The notes beneath the pieces were generated by a model. It did no database searches. It was not told where the DNA came from and saw only the letters and a list, made by a program, of their open reading frames with translations. The translations under genes were made by a program, and so were the position numbers. Shown in pieces: positions 17,022-25,773 of a DNA stretch of 36,434 nt. The stretch is from Spirosoma linguale DSM 74. Its GTDB lineage: Bacteria > Bacteroidota > Bacteroidia > Cytophagales > Spirosomataceae. Each line of letters opens with the position of its first letter. Positions within the stretch are counted from its first letter, which is position 1. The DNA is taken from NCBI GenBank assembly GCA_000024525.1, contig CP001772.1, forward strand, positions 1 to 36,434. The letters are read 5' to 3'.

Positions 17022-18305
17022 TCATTCTCCATCTTTTGAATCCGCTACTTGAATTTTATCTGCGGCTTCTGCAAACGCTTTCATCACTTCTAGCTTAAAA
17101 TGTTCTACTAGATTACATGTATGAATATTATCAGCGTCTGCTTCCAACGTAAAATAAGCGACCGCGATCTGATAAAGTGACATAGCAGTTGACCGACCAG
17201 GGATATCTAGACCTAACATACTGTATCCTGTTAAAAGTCCACTTCTGAATCCGCTCTCTGGTAAACTAAGTTTAGCATAAATACCTGTTGGAGTTGCGTG
17301 AACATTGCTAGTTGCATACTTGTAGTAAGGCTTCAAATGATCCAGTTTGACACTTGTTTCTACATCCTTGTAAGTTGGCTTTTTTAAACCAAGTGCATTA
17401 GCAGCCCAGCCGTACTGACCTTTAAAACTATCGCCATATTCTGAAATTGTTTGATCATAATCATCTTTAATATCTTTGAACTCATCAACAGGAATTGGCT
17501 CATAGCCCAACCGCTGATAGTATTCTTGGTGAGCTAAAGCAGCTTCGTATGAGTCAACTACATAATGATGAAGATATCGTTTAGCAGTTTCTTCTCCGTG
17601 CTTACTAATAAACAATGCAATGGCAGTTACTTCATGTAATGTTCGCCATCTTGCATAAGCACCATCAGCAAATCCAGCTCGCAACAGAGTAAGAATTTCA
17701 AAAGATATTTGACATGCTCGTGCTAGCAAACGACCTAAAGCATTGAAGGTGATTCCATCTTCTCTCTGGCTTAAATCACCATGTTCGGAATGATATCTTC
17801 TACATACTTCTGTTACCGTTGTAATAAAGAAGTCAAGTTTTTTAAGGGCATCACCCCATATCAGCACAAGGCCATTACCAAATCTTTCCCTTTCTTTACT
17901 CTGAATTTCTAAAATAGGTTCAATTTTGTGTGTTAAATTATTGACAGCTAATTCTAAAGTTTTTTCCAAAGTTTTTTCAAAACTAATCTTTATAGCCTTC
18001 GTGAATAAATCCTCAGCAAATGAAGTTAGAACGTTTCCATCAATCGTATCCATATAATCATCTAACTCTCTAGCGACATTATACTCAATGCCAACTTTTT
18101 GCAGAATATCACATATAGATTCTTGTATGTAATCGACAGATTCTACCTCAGTGATCTTAATCTCTGACTGTAAAAGTTTGAATTGTTTGTCGTCAAGTAT
18201 TATTCCCCGATTCTTCAACTCTTTATCTATGAAAGTAGACATGATGAAGTCGACGGTGAACTTCTCTAACACTACTTCCTGAATTATTTTCTGAATTTGA
18301 GACAT
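17022..18305 (-). CDS. DUF5677-like protein
   Basis: A 427-residue soluble protein. The central stretch ALGRLLARACQISFEILTLLRAGFADGAYARWRTLHEV and the following TAKRYLHHYVVDSYEAA are the pattern I recall for DUF5677, a helical family of unknown function often found in accessory regions of bacteria. The N-terminal ~130 residues are helical and lysine/glutamate-rich. The start is the ATG at 18305. It is AT-rich like the convergent LRR-GTPase gene and may have arrived with it. Biochemical role unknown; the name rests on motif memory. Confidence 0.7.
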   Translation of the reverse strand: MSQIQKIIQEVVLEKFTVDFIMSTFIDKELKNRGIILDDKQFKLLQSEIKITEVESVDYIQESICDILQKVGIEYNVARELDDYMDTIDGNVLTSFAEDLFTKAIKISFEKTLEKTLELAVNNLTHKIEPILEIQSKERERFGNGLVLIWGDALKKLDFFITTVTEVCRRYHSEHGDLSQREDGITFNALGRLLARACQISFEILTLLRAGFADGAYARWRTLHEVTAIALFISKHGEETAKRYLHHYVVDSYEAALAHQEYYQRLGYEPIPVDEFKDIKDDYDQTISEYGDSFKGQYGWAANALGLKKPTYKDVETSVKLDHLKPYYKYATSNVHATPTGIYAKLSLPESGFRSGLLTGYSMLGLDIPGRSTAMSLYQIAVAYFTLEADADNIHTCNLVEHFKLEVMKAFAEAADKIQVADSKDGE

Positions 18306-19020
18306 AAAATGTGTAAATGTTATTGAAATATTAAACTACTATATCTAATTTATATGAATTTGTACTTATAAGATAGTTGTTTCATTTTCTTCAAAAATCA
18401 TAATAGTCATCTTCACCGGATTGTTCAATATACTTCAAAGAATGTTTTCTTATTTGTGCCTGTCCTTTATTAAATATATATTGTTTGGATTGTTTCGTCT
18501 GTTTAATAAAATCTAAAGACATATTCGTTCTACAACTCGTTATATAACTCATAATCAGAGCTTCATTTGGTTTAACACTCCCTCTATCATCAATAACTCC
18601 AAATTCTTTCACAACAACTATATTTGCTTTTTCGTACTTATTAGATCGAGTTTTGTAATAATGTAATTTCTGCTGTTCCATATTTTTAAAGAATATAAGT
18701 TTGTCACAATTTAAAAACTGTAATATATTTATTTGGTCTACATCAGAATCATTTTTTATCTCTACTACATGATTTGTCTTAGTGCCTATTTTGTAAGACC
18801 AAGAATCATAAAGTATTATTAAATGTTTCGGAGATATTGGAATAAATATTTGAAGTCCTTTACTTCCATAAGCAGTTACGGCACCAGACCAATTTTTATT
18901 CTCTAAAAACTGATTATATTTTACGGCAGGATTATCAGAGATAATGAAGGGAGTAGTTGTCCGATTAATTAGTAATTTGCACTTTAAGTCAGATGTAACT
19001 AAAATTGTCTTCTTTAGAGC

Positions 19021-19873
19021 GTGTTGGGAAATCATGTTTGGTTCTTGTGCTGAATCCGTTGCAACATGATCTGAATGTTGGCTAAATACAGCCAGTTAAC
19101 CGAAGAAGATATGGTGTATTCGTAGTCTTTCACTAGCCGACGGAAGAAATTCGTCCAACTGATGCTCCGTTCGACTACCCAACGCTTGGCGATCGGCACA
19201 AAGCCCCTGGCTGATTCAGGCCGAGACGCTTTCTCAAAATCGATACGCCAATCAGCTAATTCCGCAGCAAATACGCCGTTATAAGCTTGATCGCCGAATA
19301 CCTTTTCCAACCGCTCACCACACCGCCACAAAATATGCTGGACAAGAGGAACCGCCAAACTTCCATCAGCTCTATTGGCCGCGTCTATGTCGGCTACCCA
19401 CAAGCGTCCCTGAGTATCAACGACAAAGGTGCGCTTGCGTCCATTGACCAGCTTGTGAGCATCTAAGCCTCGGTGTTCATAAATCATAGGCGAAAGTTTA
19501 ACTGATTGTGTATCAATACATAACACCGAAGGTAGGGGCTCTCGGCCTTGTTGTTGACGGTCAAGTTGGTTGAGCCTCGCGTTAATTCGCTCGAAAAGAT
19601 TAGCTTTTTTCCACTGGTCAAAATAGTAGTAGACCGCTTGCCAGGGTAGCCAGTCAGGATGAATATTACGCCATTGACTGCCCGTGCGCAGCAGCCATAA
19701 AATACAATCGAGAATCTTGCGTAAGTTATGCTTGCGCTTGCGTCGAAGATTAAAAAAGGGCGAAATTGCAGCCCACTGGTAGTCGGTCAGTGGCCCCCAC
19801 TGTTTGGTCATGGCTTTGTCGTTTGGCGACCACAAAGTTGACTCCGCTACCAGTTCTTTTCAATTCCCCAACA
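19021..19873 (-). mobile_element. IS5-family insertion sequence
   Basis: About 853 bp. Imperfect inverted ends are TGTTGGGAAAT on the left (from 19022) and TGTTGGGGAAT as the reverse complement of the right end (to 19873). It carries one full-length transposase gene. No certain target duplication was found, but the interrupted gene rejoins in frame when the element is removed, which supports the borders to within a few bases. Confidence 0.75.
19032..19811 (-). CDS. IS5-family transposase
   Basis: A DDE transposase in one frame. The core shows D108 in LCIDTQSVK, D182 in VFGDQAYNG and E222 in WVVERSISW, numbered from the upstream ATG at 19835. I prefer the ATG at 19811 (259 residues, MTKQWGPLTDYQW), where the conserved N-terminal domain begins; the earlier one adds eight residues. 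The frame is intact, so the element may be active. It inserted into the DUF4238 gene in the same orientation as that gene. Confidence 0.9.
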   Translation of the reverse strand: MTKQWGPLTDYQWAAISPFFNLRRKRKHNLRKILDCILWLLRTGSQWRNIHPDWLPWQAVYYYFDQWKKANLFERINARLNQLDRQQQGREPLPSVLCIDTQSVKLSPMIYEHRGLDAHKLVNGRKRTFVVDTQGRLWVADIDAANRADGSLAVPLVQHILWRCGERLEKVFGDQAYNGVFAAELADWRIDFEKASRPESARGFVPIAKRWVVERSISWTNFFRRLVKDYEYTISSSVNWLYLANIQIMLQRIQHKNQT

Positions 19874-20451
19874 TCCTCTTAGGACACTCAGAGAAAGACC
19901 AATATTCCAGTTATGAATATTCGGAACCTTGTTTGTTTTAAAAAATTCTATATCTTCTTTGGACCGGCTATGCACTTGTTTTGTTAATCTCTCATACGAT
20001 TCATCCACTACGTTTGCCATTATTGGATTTCTTAATTGCATTAAAATTGCAAAAGTCAACAAAATCATATATTCTTCAGTGTCGTAATTACAAACCTTTT
20101 CAGAATTTATCATCTTACTTATTATAGGGGCCGTCAAGTTTTCTAATATAGACAAATTATCTTCAACCTTGCCATCTACTCCATAAAAAAAAGATTTGCA
20201 AGCTTGAGTTTTTAACTTGGCAAGAGGCACATATCCGTTTGTTTTGACATTAAATACACCTATTTGTTTTTTGTTATTGTTAACTGAAAAATTTCTTAAG
20301 TAGAATTTGGGTACGTAGTGTTGATCTTCCTTCTCTGTTCTATTCATATTTTTAGAGCATAATATTCTTGTTGGCTGATTACCTATGACCAGTTTGCTCA
20401 AATTATAAAACTCGTTGCTTATTGTATAAATCCGCCTGTTTGCATCGAGGG

Positions 20452-20931
20452 TCAACGATGGTAATATCGTTCATACAGACGTTTGCCCTCCGGCTGGCTC
20501 TTTACCCAATCGGTAAACTCGCGCACCGCTTGCGTCTCAATACGAGCTTGGGCTAGGGCCGCTTCCCGTTGCTGGTTAGCCAGCATGGCTCCAACTACCA
20601 GCAACAAGAAACCGGCGAAGATTAACGCCGCCGATTGCCATGAGCTTAACCCGATCTGGCTGGCTAGTACGTTGGCTTTACTACGTGCCGCCCACTCGAT
20701 CTGACTGACGGCATTCGATCCAGCTTGCTTGATGAGTTCGGCATTAGCCACCCCCGCTTGGGCGATGGTATTAACGCCTGCATCGACTGCGGCCTTAATA
20801 CCCTGCGGGGTGGGTAATTCTGATTCGATCGCTTTAACTGCAAAAGCGGCAAATTTCTCTGCATCTAAATTAGTAGGCCGCTGATGAGCCGCTTCAAGCT
20901 GATCAGCCGTAGCTGGTGCCGGTCGCTGCAT
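20452..20931 (-). CDS. Single-pass membrane protein, possibly mobilisation-related
   Basis: About 159 residues with one clear transmembrane helix (residues about 101-122, SAALIFAGFLLLVVGAML) between an alanine-rich N-terminal helical region and a short basic tail (REFTDWVKSQPEGKRLYERYY). The ATG is at 20931. The same frame continues coding-like upstream for about 28 codons (DLFNDIKTIKASLSEL) without an ATG, so the true start may be lost or non-standard. Such single-helix proteins occur beside mobilisation genes on Bacteroidota plasmids, but no relaxase is adjacent here, so that role is a guess. Confidence 0.55.
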   Translation of the reverse strand: MQRPAPATADQLEAAHQRPTNLDAEKFAAFAVKAIESELPTPQGIKAAVDAGVNTIAQAGVANAELIKQAGSNAVSQIEWAARSKANVLASQIGLSSWQSAALIFAGFLLLVVGAMLANQQREAALAQARIETQAVREFTDWVKSQPEGKRLYERYYHR

Positions 20932-20934
20932 CAA

Positions 20935-21742
20935 TTCGCTTAATGACGCCTTGATAGTCTTGATGTCGTTGAATAAATCTTGGGAGTTAATAAGTCTAAC
21001 TCTAGTCGGTGAATTTACAATTTACCTTCTAACCATAGTCCGCTCTACCAAAATAAAATGTTCATTAAAAGCCATTTATAGAGGAAATCGTGAACGATTA
21101 AATTGAAGGTTTTCAGGTACAAGCCGTGTAGGCTGTTAATATGATACCACATGGCCTTTTAGTTGTACCGAAAACTTATACCTGTTTTCAAAGTACCGTA
21201 TTTACAAGCTACATGGGGACTGAATACAGCCTAAAAACGCTTAGCGTAATTCTTTGCCCATCTACTAATAAAACCCCGATAAGGATTCTGACAACTGCTG
21301 ATACCAGAACGTCGGGCAAATAAGTCGGTTTTTTGGGAAGCCATGCTCCATCTCACAAACTCAGTTGATGGCCGAGAATTTGAGTTTGTTTGCTGAGATG
21401 GCAATTTGAGACGGTGGCTGAGTTGACTAAATAGCCTACTCTACTTGAACGTGCTGTCGCGTAAAAACGGGCGTTTACTGGAACAGCCTGTTTTAATAAC
21501 TGTCAATTACTATCCGTAGCATACGCCCATCAAATTCCTAATTTATCTTGACTGAGTCAATCTGATAAGTTATTCATAGAACATTCGCTTCGGTGACGGT
21601 TGGCCCGCACCGGCGAACCGGTTGCCATCCGATCTTACTAATGTTGAATACCCCCCAAGTGACGGATTTTACGGTCGGCCGTTGCCGTACGAAACGGCAA
21701 AACTACCCGTCTCTGTAAGTACCGTTTAACAAACGACGAATT
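20935..21742. other. Gene-free stretch upstream of the parA-like gene
   Basis: About 800 bases without a convincing gene; a 60-codon plus-strand frame at 21141-21323 lacks any support. Two hairpins are visible: CCATCTCA/TGAGATGG arms around 21350-21401, and TTGCCGT-ACGAA-ACGGCAA at about 21683-21701, close to the parA-like start, where an operator or partition site would fit. Confidence 0.5.
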
Positions 21743-22285
21743 ATGTACTTTTCCGCAGAAATACCCAAGGATGCGAAAGTGGCTATTGTCGACACGGACC
21801 TGCAAGGCTCCATTACAGACCTCGGCGAATACCTGACCGGTATTGATATTGTTCCGATCGAGGAACTGCTTAACAACAACCTGGCCAGTTACGATCTGAT
21901 TATCGTCGATACACCTCCTTATCTGTCCAATAAGCTAAGTGAGTTGTTTGCCATATCAGATTATGTGCTTGTACCCACGAAAGCGGGTATTCTGGACGCC
22001 ATGGCCATCCGGGCAACGATCGCCCTGCTGCGGCAAAGTATGGAGCTAAAACCAGCCCTTAAAGCAGGTATCGTGCTTAACATGGTCCTCTCCCGAACCA
22101 GTTTAAACGATGAGGTAAAAGAAATACTTGTTGACTATGGGATACCACTGCACGAGGCTGCCATCAGCCAGCGAGTTAGCTACACCCGGTCACCAATGAC
22201 CAATGGGGTATTTGGCAGTGATGACGGCCGGGCCAAAGAGGAGGTCATCAGCCTAGCCACTGAAATACTGAATCAGTTGACCTGA
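21743..22285 (+). CDS. ParA-like protein lacking the Walker A region
   Basis: The 180-residue product matches the C-terminal four-fifths of ParA/Soj partition ATPases: KVAIVDTDLQGSI (the Walker A-prime aspartate strand), DLIIVDTPPYLS (Walker B) and the PTKAGILDAMAI stretch. The N-terminal KGG-x-GKT loop that binds ATP is absent. The frame has a stop just upstream of the ATG, and no loop was found in other frames nearby. It may be a decayed partition gene or a regulator. A small RHH gene follows 42 bases later, as in a normal parAB pair. Another ParA is encoded at 30162-30833. Confidence 0.8.
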   Translation: MYFSAEIPKDAKVAIVDTDLQGSITDLGEYLTGIDIVPIEELLNNNLASYDLIIVDTPPYLSNKLSELFAISDYVLVPTKAGILDAMAIRATIALLRQSMELKPALKAGIVLNMVLSRTSLNDEVKEILVDYGIPLHEAAISQRVSYTRSPMTNGVFGSDDGRAKEEVISLATEILNQLT

Positions 22286-22327
22286 TTCGGTCCAGTTCTA
22301 TCCTCAACTCTTTGACAAGCACAAACC

Positions 22328-22615
22328 ATGGCTAAAGAATATAAGCAGACGCTAAAAGGGCTCAGTGAGAAGCTTAAGAGCGAACCCATTAAAACACCTA
22401 TTCAGGAGGTTCGGCCGGTCGAACCGGAAGCTCCTGCGAAACCTCAGGTTGAGGTTGTCAATCAGGCCTCAACAAAGAAGGAGGCCCACATGAATTTTTG
22501 GGTACCTGAAGGCCTTATGGAGCGGCTTAAGATTCACTCTGCAATCAACAAAAAAACAATTAAGCAGATTGGCATTGAAGCGCTGGAGGCTTACCTGTCC
22601 AAACAGAAAAAATAG
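22328..22615 (+). CDS. Small ParB-like RHH partner
   Basis: The 95-residue protein has a flexible lysine/proline/glutamate-rich N-terminal half and a C-terminal ribbon-helix-helix-like part (HMNFWVPEGLMERLKIHSAINKKTIKQIGIEALEAYL). Such proteins act as centromere-binding partners of plasmid ParA. It begins 42 bases after the ParA-like gene and shares its strand. Its binding site is not identified. The gene looks intact although its ParA partner does not. Confidence 0.7.
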   Translation: MAKEYKQTLKGLSEKLKSEPIKTPIQEVRPVEPEAPAKPQVEVVNQASTKKEAHMNFWVPEGLMERLKIHSAINKKTIKQIGIEALEAYLSKQKK

Positions 22616-22651
22616 AATCAAGGGTGCGATTTCAAATCTAACCCTTGATTC
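22615..22651. terminator. Bidirectional terminator between convergent genes
   Basis: GAATCAAGGGT at 22615-22625 pairs perfectly with ACCCTTGATTC at 22641-22651 across a 15-base loop. It sits exactly between the stop of the RHH gene (plus) and the stop of higA (minus). Confidence 0.75.
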
Positions 22652-22652
22652 G

Positions 22653-22949
22653 TCAGGCTTCTACAGCTACAAAAGGCTCTACCTTGTGCGTTATTCTTTG
22701 ACTGGCTTGCCACAGATCATACCGTTGCTGCATGGTTAACCAGAGCTCGGGTGTCGTGTTAGGAAACGCCTGAGAGAGAAGTATTGCCATTTGAGGGCTA
22801 ATACCAGCGTGTCCATTAATGATTTGAGAGAGTGTCTTTCGACTGATACCAAGCCTCTGCGCTGCTTCGGTAACAGACAAACCCACATTTTCCAGGTACA
22901 ACACCCTTAGCGTCGTACCTGGATGGGGTGGATTGTGCATTCTTAACAT
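22653..22949 (-). CDS. higA: HigA-type antitoxin
   Basis: The 98-residue protein has an Xre-type helix-turn-helix: [28 protein letters not shown] (about residues 24-51), followed by [16 protein letters not shown], the usual HigA/VapI end. It neutralises the toxin encoded upstream and represses their shared promoter. The N-terminus [11 protein letters not shown] is characteristic. An ATG at 22940 is an equally good start. It lies 67 bases after the toxin gene, toxin first, as in other HigBA loci. Confidence 0.92.
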   Translation of the reverse strand: MLRMHNPPHPGTTLRVLYLENVGLSVTEAAQRLGISRKTLSQIINGHAGISPQMAILLSQAFPNTTPELWLTMQQRYDLWQASQRITHKVEPFVAVEA

Positions 22950-23016
22950 GTATCTTCTATTTGAATGTATAGGGTCGGTCCGTGAAAACCGCCATTGTCT
23001 ACCTTGTAATTATATT

Positions 23017-23301
23017 CTAGTGGTAGTCCTCATAATTCACATCAAATGCATTCCCGTCCTTCTTATTGAATCTAAACGTTATACGATAATTACCAGTCAC
23101 TTTGGCAGAGTAAACACCCTTTCGTTTACCCTTAAGCGGATGATAATCGGATCCCGGAAAGTTCATTTCTTCGGGTTTGCTGGCAGCCTCTAGCTGAGCC
23201 ATAATTGAGCGAATCTTTGCCACCTGCTGAGCAGGCAAGCCAGAATTGTCGTCTTTCTCAAAGGACTTCTCAAGTCCTTTATGCGAGAAACTTTCGATCA
23301 T
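23017..23301 (-). CDS. higB: HigB/RelE-family toxin
   Basis: A 94-residue RelE-fold mRNA interferase: an N-terminal helical segment (HKGLEKSFEKDD), then FPGSDYHPLKGKRKGVYSAKVTGNYRITFRF and the ending DVNYEDYH. The GNYRITFRF strand and the terminal His-rich tail are family hallmarks. It is read before higA in one operon. A TGTTACG/CGTAACA palindrome about 80 bases upstream is a candidate operator. Confidence 0.9.
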   Translation of the reverse strand: MIESFSHKGLEKSFEKDDNSGLPAQQVAKIRSIMAQLEAASKPEEMNFPGSDYHPLKGKRKGVYSAKVTGNYRITFRFNKKDGNAFDVNYEDYH

Positions 23302-23620
23302 TGTCTAAGTCTTTAGGTTCTTAACTTCTTTCCCGTTCATATGTAACCAGAGATTTAAAGGACGATAAATATAGCCACTTGTTACGCATTACGTAACAGG
23401 TATCAGATAGGCTACCAAATTGAATATGGAAAAGTTCATCCTTAAAAAATTTTTTGACATACAGCGGCATAAGTGAATATTAAGAGTCCTCTGCTAACTG
23501 TCTCAAGTAACTTATTATCAGGTAGTTATTACCAAATTAGGTAGGGAAGGGTGGCCGATTGACTGAACGGAGGATACTCCCAGCGTGTTTTAACAGAGGT
23601 ACCCATCAAAGACTAAGAAT
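23302..23620. other. Intergenic region upstream of higB
   Basis: About 320 bases of intergenic DNA with the promoter of higBA on the minus strand and of the small gene at 23621 on the plus strand. Only the palindrome at 23380-23398 stands out. Confidence 0.5.
23380..23398. promoter_or_regulatory. Candidate HigBA operator palindrome
   Basis: TGTTACG-CATTA-CGTAACA, a 7-bp inverted repeat with a 5-base spacer, upstream of higB. HigA antitoxins bind such sites; the assignment is by position only. Confidence 0.4.
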
Positions 23621-23872
23621 ATGAGCGGTCAAGCCCTTTTTGAAGATTACATGGCGCGTTTTTTCACCGATGCATTAACGCCGGATGAACAGGAGCATTT
23701 CCAACTGCTGCGCACGGCCCGAAAGGTGGTAGGGGAAACGGCCCTCTATGCCGCCATGGAGGAGGCCCAGCAGACGAATCGGCAGATTGTGCTAACCTAC
23801 CCCATTCCCTTCGCGGAAGGTCCTTCTACGCCCAGCGGTATCCGGCTGGTGGCTAGGGCTTCTTTGGTGTGA
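23621..23872 (+). CDS. Hypothetical 83-residue protein
   Basis: Starts at an ATG and has GC-rich codons in line with the host-like genes of the window. The first two-thirds are helical and acidic (FEDYMARFFTDALTPDEQEHFQLL). No family is recognised. It stands alone between the HigBA and Panacea modules. It may be a small regulatory or accessory protein; moderate confidence that it is real. Confidence 0.5.
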   Translation: MSGQALFEDYMARFFTDALTPDEQEHFQLLRTARKVVGETALYAAMEEAQQTNRQIVLTYPIPFAEGPSTPSGIRLVARASLV

Positions 23873-23939
23873 AGCGGCCTTTACTCTTGTCGTTTATGCT
23901 TCCGATGGCATTCAAGACTTTACTAATTAAGAAGAAGGA

Positions 23940-24419
23940 TCACTTTTTCAGTGCATTTACTCTACTTTGTAAATCTCTCTTTTGCCTGCCGTTTAAGTAT
24001 CTACTGCCTATTAAGCACTCTAGAATCCGTATAAACTCATCATCCAATAAACAACAACACTCGTCTATTGTATGTGTTGCCTTGCTATTAATCTCACTCG
24101 AAGACAACATATAAAGTTGAGATCTAAACTCGAACTGAACGTAAGTACGTAGAGGAAAGCAAAAGCCATTTGTCCCAACAGCTCGATCCGGCTTCCAAAC
24201 AAATGCATGGCCGTAACCTCGTCCATCATTGTAGTAGACACAACCTTCTGAAGCGTCATCATCCAGATTGGCAGGTAACTTAGATTTAGAAGTTGTGAGT
24301 GAGAGAAGTAGTATTGAATCTGCGTCTATGTGAAAGACTACGAAGTACTTAGGCTTTGGTTTGCCACCATTCCCAAAAACAAAATCAGTAGCCCTGTAGA
24401 CGTATTGAGGTCTAATCAT
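23940..24419 (-). CDS. Putative toxin of a Panacea-type toxin-antitoxin pair
   Basis: A 159-residue soluble protein. Its N-terminal half (YFVVFHIDADSILLLSLTTSKSKLP) resembles the SH3-barrel core of PemK/MazF-like proteins, although key residues were not verified. Its start overlaps the stop of the upstream gene by 4 bases, so translation is coupled. The partner has a Panacea (SocA-like) domain, which in known PanAT systems neutralises many unrelated toxins, so this gene occupies the toxin position. No toxic activity can be proved from the sequence. Confidence 0.6.
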   Translation of the reverse strand: MIRPQYVYRATDFVFGNGGKPKPKYFVVFHIDADSILLLSLTTSKSKLPANLDDDASEGCVYYNDGRGYGHAFVWKPDRAVGTNGFCFPLRTYVQFEFRSQLYMLSSSEINSKATHTIDECCCLLDDEFIRILECLIGSRYLNGRQKRDLQSRVNALKK

Positions 24420-24982
24420 TCTTGGGCACTGAGATAGTTTACGAATGCTTTATACTCGTTGGCACTCTCACGAAGATCAGGGTCAACATCCTCAGAATCA
24501 AGTAAACGAAATAGATTGAGGGTATTTTGCTTAGCTGGTGGTGGACCTCCAAATTCGTCTTGCATTTGCTTCCAAATACTTCCTTCTCGATGAGTGTAAT
24601 CAATCAAAGCATCAGCATTGTACCGTCCAAACCTTTCAAGTACTTCATTTATTACCTGCAAATCAAATTCACTGAATTCATCGTCACTAAAATCAACTAT
24701 AGGCCTAATCCAGCACTGATCGTTGACTTTATCGATACGAACGTAACGATTCAAAGGTTCTCGATTCTTGTTTATCTGATTATTAATAAACGTAGAAACC
24801 GGTCCCTTAGGTAAATGAGTAAAACTCAGGGGAGTAAGAGGCACACCAGCTTGTTTAATATACTCCTCCTCGATGATGTACACCAGTTTAAGCAGCTTCG
24901 TTTTTGACGTAGCACCCAATCTGTCAGTTATATAAACCATCAGATTGCCTATCTTATCAATTTGAGCCTGCGAATATGCCAT
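24416..24982 (-). CDS. Panacea-domain (SocA-like) antitoxin
   Basis: The 188-residue protein has the Panacea/DUF4065 layout: an N-terminal IGNLMVYITDRLGATSKTKLLKLVYIIEEEYIKQ segment, then FTHLPKGPVSTFINNQI and YTHREGSIWKQM near the middle. In PanAT systems this domain binds and silences the toxin encoded beside it. It is the first gene of a two-gene unit, with a 4-base overlap to the downstream gene. Upstream lies the 2-kb gene-free region. Confidence 0.8.
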   Translation of the reverse strand: MAYSQAQIDKIGNLMVYITDRLGATSKTKLLKLVYIIEEEYIKQAGVPLTPLSFTHLPKGPVSTFINNQINKNREPLNRYVRIDKVNDQCWIRPIVDFSDDEFSEFDLQVINEVLERFGRYNADALIDYTHREGSIWKQMQDEFGGPPPAKQNTLNLFRLLDSEDVDPDLRESANEYKAFVNYLSAQE

Positions 24983-25227
24983 AGTGGAAAAGTGGACGCA
25001 AAAGTAAACAGTTTACTGAACACTTAGCTATAAAGACAACAATATCTGGGGGTTACCTGTTCATAAGTGACTTAATTTAAAAATGCTGTTTAACCCGGCT
25101 TCCCAGATGAACAGCTCAGTTTATTTGTTATCTAATCGATAACGAGCAACGAAGATCAATGAGAAACCCGTACGCAACTAAAACTGGTGGGCCTAAACCG
25201 GGCATGGTGCTCCAGTGGAGTCAGTGG

Positions 25228-25251
25228 GGGTATCCTGTACAACTGGTACAA
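25228..25251 (+). repeat. 24-bp dispersed repeat, copy 1
   Basis: GGGTATCCTGTACAACTGG followed by TACAA. Two further copies lie at 25455-25478 (inverted) and 26488-26511. Copies 1 and 3 stay similar for about 11 more bases. Confidence 0.7.
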
Positions 25252-25326
25252 AAGTTTCATCTACCTGATCAAAAGACACCCTAAATGGTTAGTTATCAGC
25301 AATTTGAACTTGACTAATTTCGCAAA

Positions 25327-25391
25327 AACGGTCGATTGAACGAAGAGCAGAGATTTTGTCAAACCTTCCCCTCTTCGTTCAATCGACCGTT
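25327..25391. repeat. Perfect 21-bp inverted repeat
   Basis: Arms at 25327-25347 and 25371-25391 are exact reverse complements (AACGGTCGATTGAACG... and its partner), with a 23-base loop. No gene ends next to it, so a simple terminator role is not obvious; it could be a structured RNA, a nick site or a recombination site. Confidence 0.65.
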
Positions 25392-25454
25392 AAAATGAAA
25401 TTTATAGCTGTAACTATTTAAATTTTAGACGATTATTAGTCCTAAAATATAGTA

Positions 25455-25478
25455 TTGTACCAGTTATACTGGATACCC
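25455..25478 (-). repeat. 24-bp dispersed repeat, copy 2 (inverted)
   Basis: The minus strand reads GGGTATCCAGTATAACTGG then TACAA, one to three changes from the other two copies. Confidence 0.65.
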
Positions 25479-25652
25479 GAACTACCTCGACATGGTCGAC
25501 ACGACTGAACCATAATCCGAGTCCCTCAACGTTAAACGAAGCATGAGGCCAACTCACAAAGCCAACGGATAGGGCTATGCTCTAGACTTGAAAAAGTCCT
25601 ACTAAAGATTGTATCCAACGAACTGGCCATTGGAATTGGGTCTTCTAGTAAA

Positions 25653-25773
25653 GTTACAATCTTTTGTAACTTCTTAAAGTAAAGTTACAAAACAATAATA
25701 GACTACTTTACTACATAATCTATTCAGGAATAGAAGGTTATGTGACAAAGTTACGAAGCTACAGAAGTTACAA
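25653..25773. repeat. Cluster of GTTACAA motifs
   Basis: GTTACAA at 25653, 25684 and 25767, GTTACGA at 25750 and an inverted TTGTAAC at 25664. Spacing is irregular. They may be binding sites for a plasmid protein or chance in AT-rich DNA. Confidence 0.35.

Larger units (their letters stand above)
18391..20347 (-). pseudogene. DUF4238 gene disrupted by an IS5-family element
   Basis: The N-terminal part (from an ATG at 20347) begins MNRTEKEDQHYVPKFYLRNF, the DUF4238 signature, and runs to about 19874. The C-terminal part (18391-19020) contains PFIISDNPAV, also typical. Joining 19874 directly to 19020 gives a continuous frame through ...VLRG-ALKKTIL..., so the two pieces are one gene cut by the IS at about 19021-19873. 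The product would be about 368 residues. A longer start at 20455 overlaps the upstream gene and lacks family support. DUF4238 function is unknown, though it occurs often in defence-related and accessory islands. Confidence 0.8.

Noticed and set aside
21141..21323. 60-codon plus-strand frame
   Set aside because: No recognised features, unlike its neighbours in composition.
21696..21707. GKTT codons just upstream of the ParA-like gene
   Set aside because: They are in another frame and not preceded by the KGG loop; coincidence within a hairpin.
25127..25143. dif-like site (GTTATC and GATAAC)
   Set aside because: Arms are too short and the sequence does not match the dif/XerCD core well enough.
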